From the NCBI GenBank assembly GCA_013362195.1, contig JABFWM010000108.1, positions 1 through 16,737 of the forward strand: a stretch of 16,737 bases of DNA, in the 5' to 3' direction. Under the pieces are notes generated by a model, which saw only the letters and a program-made list of their open reading frames with translations, ran no database searches and was not told the origin of the DNA. The translations under genes were made by a program, and so were the position numbers. Positions within the stretch are counted from its first letter, which is position 1; each line of letters opens with the position of its first letter. The stretch is from Acidobacteriota bacterium (lineage in GTDB: Bacteria > Acidobacteriota > Vicinamibacteria > Vicinamibacterales > 2-12-FULL-66-21). Below are positions 7,869-14,784 of this stretch, one piece after another.

Positions 7869-9104
7869 ATGCTGCCTTCGTCGCCTCCGCGCCTGACCAT
7901 CGTCAAGTCGTCCGCCGTCCTCAACCGGCCTCGCCTGGTGGAACCGACCGCGGAGTCGAGCGGCTGGCCGCGTCCGGTGGCGAGACGGCCCCGGGTCGCA
8001 CAGCTCGTGCTCACGTTGTGTGCGGGGGGCGCCGAGCGGCTGGCGATCGAACTGTCGCTCGGGCTGGCGGCGCGGTACGGGATGTCGGTGATCTGCCTCG
8101 AGGAGCCGGGCACGCTCGCCGGCGCGCTGGTCGATCGCGGCATCGAGGTGGCGGCCATTCACCGCCGCCAGGGATTCCGTCCGTCGCTGGCGCGCACGCT
8201 TGCCGCGATGACCCGCGACCGCGGCATCGACGTGCTGCACTGCCAGCAGTATTCGCCGTACGTCTACGGCGCCCTCGCACGCCTGCTGCGTCCGTCGCTG
8301 CGCATCGTGTACACCGAGCACGGGCGATTGAGCGATGCGCCGCCGTCGAAGAAGCGCACCGCGATCAACCCTCTGCTCGCGCCGCTCGCGGACGGGATCT
8401 ACGCCGTCTCGCGCGATCTCCGTCGGCACATGCTGGCGGAAGGACACCCCGCGTCACGCGTCGACGTGATCACCAACGGCATCGACGTCGGTAAAGCGCC
8501 GTCGCAGATCGAATCGCGCCGCGCGCGTCTGGAGCTGTCGATTCCCGGCGACGCCCTCGTGTTCGGCACGGCCGCGCGCCTCGACCCGGTGAAGGACCTC
8601 GTCACGCTGATCGATGCCTTCGCGGTCGTCCGCGCGGAGGTCCCGGCCGCACGGCTGGTCATCGTCGGCGACGGCCCCGAGCGCGAAGCGCTCGAGCGGC
8701 GCGCCGCTGAGCACGGCGCCCGGGCAGCCATCGTGTTCACCGGATACCGCGCCGATGTTCGCTCGCTGCTGCCTGCGTGCGACGTCTATGTCAACAGCTC
8801 GATCAGTGAAGGGATTTCTCTGACCATTCTCGAGGCGATGGCGGCACGGCTGGCGGTCATCGCCACCCGTGTCGGCGGCACACCGGAAGTGGTCAACCGA
8901 GATGACAGCGGCCTGCTCGTGCCGGCGCGCGACCCGGCGGCACTGGCGCGCGCGATGCTGACGCTCGCGCGCGACCCTGGCTATCGTACGCGGCTGGCCT
9001 CGCGGGGACGCAAAGTCGTCGAGGCGCGATTCACACTGGATCGAATGGTGGACGACTACGCGCGCGTCTACGAGGCCGCGTATGCACAACGAGCGGCGCG
9101 TTAG
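7869..9104 (+). CDS. GT4 glycosyltransferase, TIGR03088-like
   Basis: A 411-residue GT-B glycosyltransferase on its own strand. The conserved part begins at RPRVAQLVLTLCAGGAERLA near residue 41, after a non-conserved leader. HCQQYSPYVYG, VYTEHGRLSD and AVSRDLRRHM follow, then ITNGIDV. GTAARLDPVKDLVTLIDAFA and EGISLTILEAMAARLAVIATRVGG provide the C-terminal nucleotide-sugar site with the EX7E pair. The EHGR and VSRDL blocks recall the second exosortase-associated sugar transferase family (TIGR03088); I hold that with moderate confidence. ATG 7869 has only a weak AAGAG upstream, and GTG 7938 is a possible alternative that keeps the whole domain. It diverges from the other three glycosyltransferase genes and probably serves the same polysaccharide. 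Confidence 0.83.
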   Translation: MLPSSPPRLTIVKSSAVLNRPRLVEPTAESSGWPRPVARRPRVAQLVLTLCAGGAERLAIELSLGLAARYGMSVICLEEPGTLAGALVDRGIEVAAIHRRQGFRPSLARTLAAMTRDRGIDVLHCQQYSPYVYGALARLLRPSLRIVYTEHGRLSDAPPSKKRTAINPLLAPLADGIYAVSRDLRRHMLAEGHPASRVDVITNGIDVGKAPSQIESRRARLELSIPGDALVFGTAARLDPVKDLVTLIDAFAVVRAEVPAARLVIVGDGPEREALERRAAEHGARAAIVFTGYRADVRSLLPACDVYVNSSISEGISLTILEAMAARLAVIATRVGGTPEVVNRDDSGLLVPARDPAALARAMLTLARDPGYRTRLASRGRKVVEARFTLDRMVDDYARVYEAAYAQRAAR

Positions 9105-9109
9105 CGCCG

Positions 9110-9178
9110 CTCAGGGCTCAGGGCTGAGGGCTCAGGGCTCAGGGCTGACGGCTCAGGGCTCAGGGCTCACGGCTCATG
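9110..9178. repeat. Heptamer tandem repeat array, consensus CTCAGGG
   Basis: Nine complete 7-nt units from 9110 to 9172 read CTCAGGG, CTCAGGG, CTGAGGG, CTCAGGG, CTCAGGG, CTGACGG, CTCAGGG, CTCAGGG, CTCACGG, followed by a partial CTCATG. The array begins 6 nt after a glycosyltransferase stop, between convergent genes. The variants come every third unit, suggesting that a 21-nt block was duplicated. No coding role is apparent. Confidence 0.9.
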
Positions 9179-9246
9179 CCCGGACGTCCAAACCCCTTTC
9201 CTGAGACGTGCGCCCTGAGGCGCGGCCGCTGTGACCGCGGCGTGCG

Positions 9247-9846
9247 CTACTTGAAGCGCTTGTTCACCGCGTCCCAGTTGATGACGTTCCACCAGGCGGC
9301 GATGTAGTCGGGCCGGCGATTCTGATATTTGAGATAGTAGGCGTGCTCCCACACGTCGACGCCCAGCAGCGGCTTCTTCCCTTCCATCAGCGGACTGTCC
9401 TGGTTCGCGGTGCTCTCGATCACCAGCTTGCCGCCGGCATCGATCAGCCATGCCCAGCCGCTGCCAAAGCGCTTCACGCCGGCATCGGACAGCTGCGTCT
9501 TGAACGTGTCGAAGCTGCCGAAGGTCGACTTGATGGCGTCGGCAATCGCGCCGGTCGGCGGTCCGCCTTTTCCAGGGCCCATGATTTCCCAGAACATCGT
9601 GTGGTTCACGTGTCCGCCGCCGTTGTTCCGCACGGCCGTCCGGATGTCTTCCGGCACGGTGTTGATCCCCTTGATCAGTTCCTCGGCGCTGCGGTTCTGC
9701 AGGTTCGCGTGCTTCTCCAGCGCCGAATTGAGGTTGTTCACGTACGCCGCGTGGTGCTTGTCGTGATGGATCCGCATCGTCTGTTCGTCGATGTGCGGCT
9801 CCAGCGCGGTGTAGTCGTACGGAAGAGGGGGAACTGAATGCGCCAT
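9247..9846 (-). CDS. sodA: Superoxide dismutase, Fe/Mn family, Mn-type
   Basis: This 199-residue enzyme converts superoxide to oxygen and hydrogen peroxide. By family comparison the metal ligands are H27 in IHHDKHH, H82 in GGHVNHTMFW, and D164 and H168 in DVWEHAYY. The second-shell residues favour manganese: glycine in NNGGGHVNH and glutamine Q149 in NQDSP, where iron enzymes usually carry their glutamine in the N-terminal domain. A cambialistic enzyme is still possible. No signal peptide is seen, so it is cytoplasmic. The ATG start is fixed by AAGGAG 7 nt upstream. That site overlaps the nadA stop, and only 11 nt separate the two genes, so they are probably cotranscribed. Pairing with the oxygen-sensitive iron-sulfur enzyme NadA makes physiological sense. 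Confidence 0.95.
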   Translation of the reverse strand: MAHSVPPLPYDYTALEPHIDEQTMRIHHDKHHAAYVNNLNSALEKHANLQNRSAEELIKGINTVPEDIRTAVRNNGGGHVNHTMFWEIMGPGKGGPPTGAIADAIKSTFGSFDTFKTQLSDAGVKRFGSGWAWLIDAGGKLVIESTANQDSPLMEGKKPLLGVDVWEHAYYLKYQNRRPDYIAAWWNVINWDAVNKRFK

Positions 9847-9853
9847 CTACTCT

Positions 9854-9859
9854 CTCCTT
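9854..9859 (-). promoter_or_regulatory. sodA Shine-Dalgarno overlapping nadA stop codon
   Basis: TAAGGAG on the minus strand merges the nadA TAA stop (9860-9858) with the AAGGAG site, 7 nt before the sodA ATG. Ribosomes ending nadA would be placed on the sodA start, which suggests coupled translation. Confidence 0.75.
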
Positions 9860-10994
9860 AACGAATCTCGAGCATCCTGTCGAGCGCCAGCTTCGCCCAG
9901 CGCTTCGTCTCGTCGGGGACGATGATTTGATTGTGGAGCGTGCCTTCCACGAGGCCGTCGAGCACCCACAGCAGGTGGTTCGGCGATACGCGGAACATCG
10001 TCGAGCACAGGCACCCGAAGGGATCGAGGGTCACGATCGTGCGATCGGGCGCCAGTTCGCGCATCAGGCGGTTGACGAGATGGATCTCCGTCGCCACCGC
10101 CCAGACCGAACCGGCCGGACTCTTGCGGAGCGTGTCGATGATGAACTCGGTGGAGCCCGCGAGATCCGCCGCCTGCACGACGTCGAACGTGCATTCGGGG
10201 TGCGCGATGACCTTGCCTTCGGGGTGCTTCTTGCGGAACGCCTGAATCTGCTGCACGGTGAACCGCGTGTGCACCGAGCAGTGTCCCTTCCACAGCAGCA
10301 GCCTGGCGTTCTGCGCGTCGGCGGCGGTGAGGCCGCCGTCGATTTCGTGCGGATCCCACACCGCCATGCGATCGAGCGGAATCCCCAGCCGGTATCCGGT
10401 GTTGCGCCCGAGGTGTTGATCGGGCAGCATCAGCAGCCGCTCTCCGCGTTCGAACGCCCACGACATCACCGCCGCGGCATTGGTGGACGTGCACACGACG
10501 CCGCCATGCTCGCCGACGAAGGCTTTGATCGCCGCCGACGAATTGATGTAGGTCACCGGGACGATGCGATCGACGTCGACGCCGAGCGCGCGCAGCTCGC
10601 GCCAGCACACCTCGAGCTGATCTTCGGCCGCCATGTCCGCCATCGAGCAGCCCGCCGCGAGGTCCGGCAGCAGCACTTTCTGGTGCGGCGCGCGCAGGAT
10701 ATCGGCGCTCTCGGCCATGAAGTGCACGCCGCAGAAGACGATGAACTCCGCCGCGCCTCTGGCGGCCGCGGCGCGCGCGAGCTTCAACGAATCGCCGGTG
10801 AAATCGGCGAACTTGATCACCTCATCGCGCTGATAGTGGTGGCCGAGGATCACGAGCCGCTCGCCAAGCGTGCGCTTCGCGGCGAGCAGCCGCTCGTCCA
10901 TCTCGTCGTCCGACAAGCGGAGATACCGATCCGGCAGCGGCTGGCGCTCGCCGATACTCTGCTTCTCGACCTCTGTGAGCAGCCGGATATCCAT
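9858..10994 (-). CDS. nadA: Quinolinate synthase
   Basis: A 378-residue NadA of the longer Bacillus-like type. It condenses iminoaspartate with dihydroxyacetone phosphate to give quinolinate for de novo NAD synthesis. The substrate-binding blocks are ILGHHYQRDEVIKFADFTGDSL (49-70), TYINSSAAIKA (148-158), VCTSTNAA (167-174) and LPDQHLGRNTG (190-200). By comparison with E. coli and B. subtilis, the [4Fe-4S] ligands should be C116 in AGCSMAD, C239 in WKGHCSVH and C330 (or C328) in GCLCSTM. ATG 10994 is the natural start: the frame is open back to 11129, but that stretch is stem-loop repeat DNA. No Shine-Dalgarno precedes the ATG. The partner nadB is not in this window. Confidence 0.95.
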   Translation of the reverse strand: MDIRLLTEVEKQSIGERQPLPDRYLRLSDDEMDERLLAAKRTLGERLVILGHHYQRDEVIKFADFTGDSLKLARAAAARGAAEFIVFCGVHFMAESADILRAPHQKVLLPDLAAGCSMADMAAEDQLEVCWRELRALGVDVDRIVPVTYINSSAAIKAFVGEHGGVVCTSTNAAAVMSWAFERGERLLMLPDQHLGRNTGYRLGIPLDRMAVWDPHEIDGGLTAADAQNARLLLWKGHCSVHTRFTVQQIQAFRKKHPEGKVIAHPECTFDVVQAADLAGSTEFIIDTLRKSPAGSVWAVATEIHLVNRLMRELAPDRTIVTLDPFGCLCSTMFRVSPNHLLWVLDGLVEGTLHNQIIVPDETKRWAKLALDRMLEIR

Positions 10995-11005
10995 CGCAAC
11001 TGTTG

Positions 11006-11011
11006 ATTGTA
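11006..11011 (-). promoter_or_regulatory. -10 element of a nearly leaderless nadA promoter
   Basis: TACAAT on the minus strand lies 11 nt upstream of the nadA ATG. A start site about 7 nt downstream would leave a leader of roughly 5 nt, which fits the absence of a Shine-Dalgarno. A poor -35 (TAGACC at 17 nt spacing, or TTTAGA at 20) overlaps an arm of the neighbouring stem-loop. Confidence 0.5.
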
Positions 11012-11025
11012 CTACCCGTGGGAGT

Positions 11026-11120
11026 GCCGGGTCTAAAGCCCGGCCTGCGCGTGTTTCTGATCCCTTTGGGGGCCAGGTCTTCGGACCTGGCAGGGTGCAG
11101 GCCGGGTCTTCAGACCTGGC
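11026..11120. repeat. Three related stem-loops between mqnE and nadA
   Basis: The first stem is GCCGGG/CCCGGC (11026-11031 with 11039-11044). The second, GCCAGGTCTTCGGACCTGGC (11072-11091), has an 8-bp stem with a TTCG loop. The third, GCCGGGTCTTCAGACCTGGC (11101-11120), has an 8-bp stem with one G-T pair. The last two are near-copies at a 29-nt period. They may terminate or stabilise mqnE mRNA and belong to a family of repeated palindromes, but copies elsewhere in the genome cannot be seen here. Confidence 0.8.
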
Positions 11121-11138
11121 ATGGGGCACATCGCGTGA

Positions 11139-12266
11139 TTACGACGCGACCGCGTCGGCCTCCGGGCCGACGACGATGTTGTAGAGCGTGTCGCGCTCGA
11201 ACGGGTCGCGGCCGGCAGCGCGGATGAGGCGGCGGATCTCGCGTGTGCTCATCGCCTCCGGGGTCGGCGAGCCCGCCATGTGGTAGATGCGTTCTTCCTG
11301 AACCGTCCCGTCGAGGTCGTCGGCGCCGAACCACAACGCGAGCTGCGCGGTTTCGACGCCGGTCGCGATCCAGAACGCCTTGATGTGCGGCACGTTGTCC
11401 AGCATGAGCCGCGACACCGCGAGGACGCGCAGCGTCTCGACGGCGCTCGGCGCCGGCAGCTTGCGCATCTGATTGTTGTCGGGGTGAAACGCGAGCGGAA
11501 TGAACGCCTGCAGGCCGCCCGTCTCGTCCTGCAGCGCGCGCGTGCGAAGCATGTGATCGATCCGCTCTTCGCTCGTCTCGATGTGGCCGTAGAGCATCGT
11601 CACGTTCGACCGCATCCCGAGTCCGTGCGCGAGCCGGTGGATCGCGAGATACCGATCCGCGCCGCATTTGTCCGCGCAGATCTTGCGCCGGACCCGTTCC
11701 GCGAAGATCTCGGCGCCGCCGCCCGGCAGCGAATCGAGTCCCGCGCTCTGCAGCTCACCCAGCACCTGCGCGTCGGTCTTGCCGTAGAGGTCCGCGAAGA
11801 AGGCAATCTCGACCGCGGTGAAACACTTCAGATGGACGTCGGGCCGGAGCCGTTTGAAGCCGCGCAGCAGCTCCATGTAGTAGTCGAACGGGAGATCCGG
11901 ATGCAGCCCGTTGACGACGTGGACTTCGGTGAGCGGCTGACCCGCACGCTGCCGCAGCTTGTCCCACGCCTGCTCGAGCGACATGGTGTACGACCCGGGA
12001 TCACCCGGGCGCAGGCGCGCGAACGAACAGAACAGGCAATTCGCGACGCAGACGTTCGTCGCCTCGAGACGGATGTTGAAGTTGTAGTAGGTGCGCGTGC
12101 CGTGGCGTCTCTCGCGCTCGCGGTTCGCGAGCCAGCCGAGCGCGAGCGCGTCCCTGCACGCGAACAGGCGCACGCCATCGTCGAACGACAGCCGCTCGCC
12201 GGCGTCGACTTTCGCGGCGATCTCCCTCAGCCCGGCGCGTTCGACTCTGTCCAGCACGTCCTTCAA
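11139..12266 (-). CDS. mqnE: Aminofutalosine synthase (radical SAM)
   Basis: This 375-residue radical SAM enzyme of the futalosine route to menaquinone joins 3-[(1-carboxyvinyl)oxy]benzoate to the adenosyl moiety of SAM, giving aminofutalosine. The cluster motif is CVANCLFC, with C73, C77 and C80 preceded by YNFNIRLEATN. VHVVNGLHPDLPFDYY, PGGGAEIFAERVR, MLYGHIET and FIPLAFHPDNN are typical of MqnE rather than MqnC. The C-terminus, GADDLDGTVQEERIYHMAGS, also fits. The start is TTG 12266, the first possible codon after an in-frame stop; GTG 12257 is an alternative. No Shine-Dalgarno is seen and a -10 element lies just upstream, so the mRNA may be nearly leaderless. No other men or mqn gene is in the window. 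Confidence 0.93.
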   Translation of the reverse strand: MKDVLDRVERAGLREIAAKVDAGERLSFDDGVRLFACRDALALGWLANRERERRHGTRTYYNFNIRLEATNVCVANCLFCSFARLRPGDPGSYTMSLEQAWDKLRQRAGQPLTEVHVVNGLHPDLPFDYYMELLRGFKRLRPDVHLKCFTAVEIAFFADLYGKTDAQVLGELQSAGLDSLPGGGAEIFAERVRRKICADKCGADRYLAIHRLAHGLGMRSNVTMLYGHIETSEERIDHMLRTRALQDETGGLQAFIPLAFHPDNNQMRKLPAPSAVETLRVLAVSRLMLDNVPHIKAFWIATGVETAQLALWFGADDLDGTVQEERIYHMAGSPTPEAMSTREIRRLIRAAGRDPFERDTLYNIVVGPEADAVAS

Positions 12267-12277
12267 ATGTTACTACG

Positions 12278-12284
12278 GTATACT
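12278..12284. promoter_or_regulatory. Shared palindromic -10 of a bidirectional promoter
   Basis: GTATAC at 12278-12283 gives TATACT on the plus strand (12279-12284) and TATACC on the minus strand (12282-12277). The plus start site would fall near 12291, just ahead of the cobalamin riboswitch. The minus start site would fall near 12270, a few nt from the mqnE TTG. Recognisable -35 boxes are weak on both sides. Confidence 0.45.
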
Positions 12285-12298
12285 TCGTGGGTTCTCCT

Positions 12299-12484
12299 GC
12301 CCGGCGCCATGCGAAGTGGGTGCGAAGCCCACGCGGTGCCGCCACTGTAAGCGGGGAGCGTGCCCTTCACGCCGGTCTCGAACCGGCAGCCACTGTGCGT
12401 TCGACGCGGGTCGGTGGACCCTGCGGCACGGGAAGGCGAAGGAGCACGCCGGGATCCGCGAGCCAGGATACCTGGCGGCCGGGC
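12299..12484 (+). ncRNA. Cobalamin riboswitch (AdoCbl type)
   Basis: The aptamer contains the conserved boxes in the right order: GGGTGCGAAGCCC (12318-12330), GCGGTGCCGCCACTGTAA (12333-12350), CAGCCACTGTG (12387-12397), CGGGAAGGCGAAGGAG (about 12429-12444) and the B12 box CGCGAGCCAGGATACCTGGC (12457-12476). GCCCGGCGCC (12299-12308) pairs with GGCGGCCGGGC (12474-12484) to close the P1 helix. The switch binds adenosylcobalamin or a related cobalamin and lowers expression of the uptake genes downstream. A hairpin at 12501-12520 directly before the ribosome site suggests translational control; there is no T-run to suggest a terminator. Confidence 0.95.
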
Positions 12485-12500
12485 GTTTCACTTCCAACCA

Positions 12501-12527
12501 TCGGCGCGTGAGCACGCCGAAAGGAGG
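12501..12527 (+). promoter_or_regulatory. Expression-platform hairpin and btuB Shine-Dalgarno
   Basis: TCGGCG (12501-12506) pairs with CGCCGA (12515-12520), ending exactly where the strong ribosome site AAGGAGG (12521-12527) begins. GTG 12532 follows 4 nt later. The stem could stack on, or compete with, a structure hiding the site when the riboswitch is bound. The pairing is seen; its regulatory role is inferred. Confidence 0.5.
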
Positions 12528-12531
12528 CCCG

Positions 12532-14784
12532 GTGCATTTCCGCACGTCCGTCGTCGCTGCGATCCCGCTCGCGCTCATTTCATTCACCCGCGTTGATGCT
12601 GCCATCGTCGAAGGGCGCATCGTCGATCCCGTGTCGCGGGCAGTGCCCGGCGCCGCGGTGGTCGTCGTCTGCGGATCGTCGGTGGCCGCGTCGGCGATCA
12701 CCGACGCCGAAGGCCGGTTCACGACGGCGGACGTCAGCGGCCGCTGCGAGCTGCGTGTCGCCGCCGACGGGTTCGCGGCGCCGCCGCTGGCGCTCGATCT
12801 CGAGCCGGGCGCCGGCCGCCGCGATGCCGGAACGGTGCAGCTCGCGGTCAGTGCGGTCTCGGAATCCGTGCTGGTGTCCGCGTCGCAGGTCGACGTGCCG
12901 CTCTCGCAGGCTTCGTCGGCCGCGACGGTCATCACGGCGGCCGAACTGCGGGCGCGCCAGCTCGCGACGGTCGCCGACGCGCTGCGCGACGTGCCCGGAC
13001 TCACGGTGACGCGCAGCGGCTCGACCGGCGCGGTCACGAGCGTCTTCCCGCGCGGCGGCGAATCGGATTACACGCTGGTCGTGCTCGACGGCGTACAGGC
13101 CAACGCCTTCGGCGGCGGCTTCGACTTCGCGCATCTCTCGACCGACAACATCGAACGGATCGAGATCGTCCGCGGGCCGCAGAGCGCGCTGTACGGCTCG
13201 AACGCGATTGGCGCGGTCGTCCGGATCGTGACCCGCACCGGCGGACCACTCCGCGGCGACGCGTCCGTGGAAAGCGGCAGCTTCGCGACGCGGCGCGCCG
13301 CGGCGTCGGCGTCCGGCGCGGCAGGCCGCTGGTCGTGGGGCGCGGGCGCGGAGCGGCTGTCGAGCGGCGGCTTCAATGGAACACCGTTGCCGTCCGGCGA
13401 GGGCGTCGCGAACGACGATTACGAACGGACCGGCGCCGGGGCGAACGGCCGGTGGCACCGTGCGAACGGCGCCTCGATCGACGGGTCCGTGCGATTCGAG
13501 CGCGACGAGCGCGGCTTCCCCGGGCCCTTTGGCTCGAACCCGATCGGCGCCTACGAGGGGATCGATCGGATCTCGCGCGGCCGTGACGATCGCTGGATCG
13601 GATCGGTTGGCGGCGTCGTGCCGTCAGGCGGACGTCTGCGTACGCACGTGCGAGCAACCTGGAACACGATCGACGGCCGCTTCGCCAGTTCGTTCGGACC
13701 CTCGACGTCGACGTCGCGCCGCTGGACCGCGCGCGCGCAAACCGATCTGGCCGTGCGCCATGGACTCGACGTGTCAGCGGGCCTCGAGCTGCAGCGGGAG
13801 CGCGCGACCAGCACGTTCATCACCAACGACGCATCGAGCGACATTCCGGTGCGGCGCTCCACGGCCGGGTACTTCGCCGAAACCCGCTGGACCGGGGCCG
13901 GCCGTCTCTTCGCCACCGCCGGCGTCCGCGTCGAGGACATTCGACGCGATGCGCTCGCCGGGTTCGGCGATCCGTTCAGTCCACGTCCGGCATTCCCCCG
14001 CGATCGGATCGTCTCGGTGAACCCGCGCGGCGCGGTCGCGTGGCTCGTGCGGCCGGAACCAGGGCAGTCGACGAAGCTTCGCCTCGCGGCCGGCACCGGC
14101 ATTCGCCCGCCCGACGCGTTCGAGATCGCGTTCACCGACAATCCGTCGCTCCAGCCGGAACGCAGCCGCAGCATCGAGGCCGGCGTCGATCAGGCCGTTG
14201 CGGCCGGTCATGCGCTGATCGAGGCCACGGCTTTCCGCAACACGTTCGACGATCTGATCATTGCGGTCGGCCGCTTTCAGCAGTCGAGCCGCTACCGTAC
14301 CGACAACATCTCGAACGCGCGGGCGCGCGGCATCGAGCTCGCGTCGACGGTCCGCACGCGCGCGGCCGCCGTCGACGTCCGCGGCCGCGTGACCTACTCC
14401 TGGCTCGACACCGAGATCCTTGCCGTCGATCGAAGCGCCGCCGCCCCGCCGCCTTTCGAGGTCGGCGATCCGCTGCTGCGCAGGCCGCGCCACCAATGGG
14501 GCGTGGATCTCTCCGCGGCGGGCGGGCCGGTGACGGCGTGGATGCGCGGAGGAGGCCGCGGGCGCGTGCTCGACGTCGAGCCGTCGCTCGGCACGTTTGG
14601 TGGCCTGTTCACCGCGGCCGGCTATGCCGTGTGGAGCGCCGGCGCGTCGTGGACGCTCACGCATGGTGTCGAGGCGTTCGGCCGCGTCGAGAATCTCTTC
14701 GATCGCGCGTACGAAGAAGCGTTCGGGTTCCCCGCGCTCGGCCGCGGCGCCATGGTGGGCGTGCGTATTGCTGCAAGCCGCTGA
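12532..14784 (+). CDS. BtuB-like TonB-dependent outer-membrane receptor
   Basis: This 750-residue receptor probably imports cobalamin across the outer membrane using TonB energy. GTG 12532 is chosen for the AAGGAGG upstream and because a signal peptide follows directly (residues 1-23, cleavage after RVDA). The frame is open back to 12091, but that part is riboswitch. Residues about 24-105 form a carboxypeptidase-regulatory-like beta domain (VEGRIVDPVSRAVPGAAVVV, ITDAEGRFTT). The plug spans about 110-235, with LVVLDGVQA near 183 and IEIVRGPQSALYGSNAIGAV near 210-229. The rest is the beta barrel, ending in VENLFDRAYEEAFGFPALGR and a final strand. No obvious TonB box was found. The riboswitch and the ABC genes downstream make B12 the best substrate guess. 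Confidence 0.9.
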   Translation: MHFRTSVVAAIPLALISFTRVDAAIVEGRIVDPVSRAVPGAAVVVVCGSSVAASAITDAEGRFTTADVSGRCELRVAADGFAAPPLALDLEPGAGRRDAGTVQLAVSAVSESVLVSASQVDVPLSQASSAATVITAAELRARQLATVADALRDVPGLTVTRSGSTGAVTSVFPRGGESDYTLVVLDGVQANAFGGGFDFAHLSTDNIERIEIVRGPQSALYGSNAIGAVVRIVTRTGGPLRGDASVESGSFATRRAAASASGAAGRWSWGAGAERLSSGGFNGTPLPSGEGVANDDYERTGAGANGRWHRANGASIDGSVRFERDERGFPGPFGSNPIGAYEGIDRISRGRDDRWIGSVGGVVPSGGRLRTHVRATWNTIDGRFASSFGPSTSTSRRWTARAQTDLAVRHGLDVSAGLELQRERATSTFITNDASSDIPVRRSTAGYFAETRWTGAGRLFATAGVRVEDIRRDALAGFGDPFSPRPAFPRDRIVSVNPRGAVAWLVRPEPGQSTKLRLAAGTGIRPPDAFEIAFTDNPSLQPERSRSIEAGVDQAVAAGHALIEATAFRNTFDDLIIAVGRFQQSSRYRTDNISNARARGIELASTVRTRAAAVDVRGRVTYSWLDTEILAVDRSAAAPPPFEVGDPLLRRPRHQWGVDLSAAGGPVTAWMRGGGRGRVLDVEPSLGTFGGLFTAAGYAVWSAGASWTLTHGVEAFGRVENLFDRAYEEAFGFPALGRGAMVGVRIAASR

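Noticed and set aside
6534..8447. Minus-strand open frame of about 637 codons spanning the divergent glycosyltransferase region
   Set aside because: It crosses two well-supported genes and the intergenic region out of frame, and its translation has no domain. It is a GC-driven shadow.
9110..9178. Heptamer array as a CRISPR
   Set aside because: Units are 7 nt and directly abutting, with no unique spacers and no cas genes nearby.
10995..11129. NadA N-terminal extension to 11129
   Set aside because: The 45 added residues come from stem-loop repeat DNA and do not resemble NadA. ATG 10994 gives the usual family length.
12091..12531. N-terminal extension of the TonB receptor reading frame to 12091
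   Set aside because: The extension covers mqnE sequence and the entire cobalamin riboswitch. The signal peptide and AAGGAGG support GTG 12532 instead.
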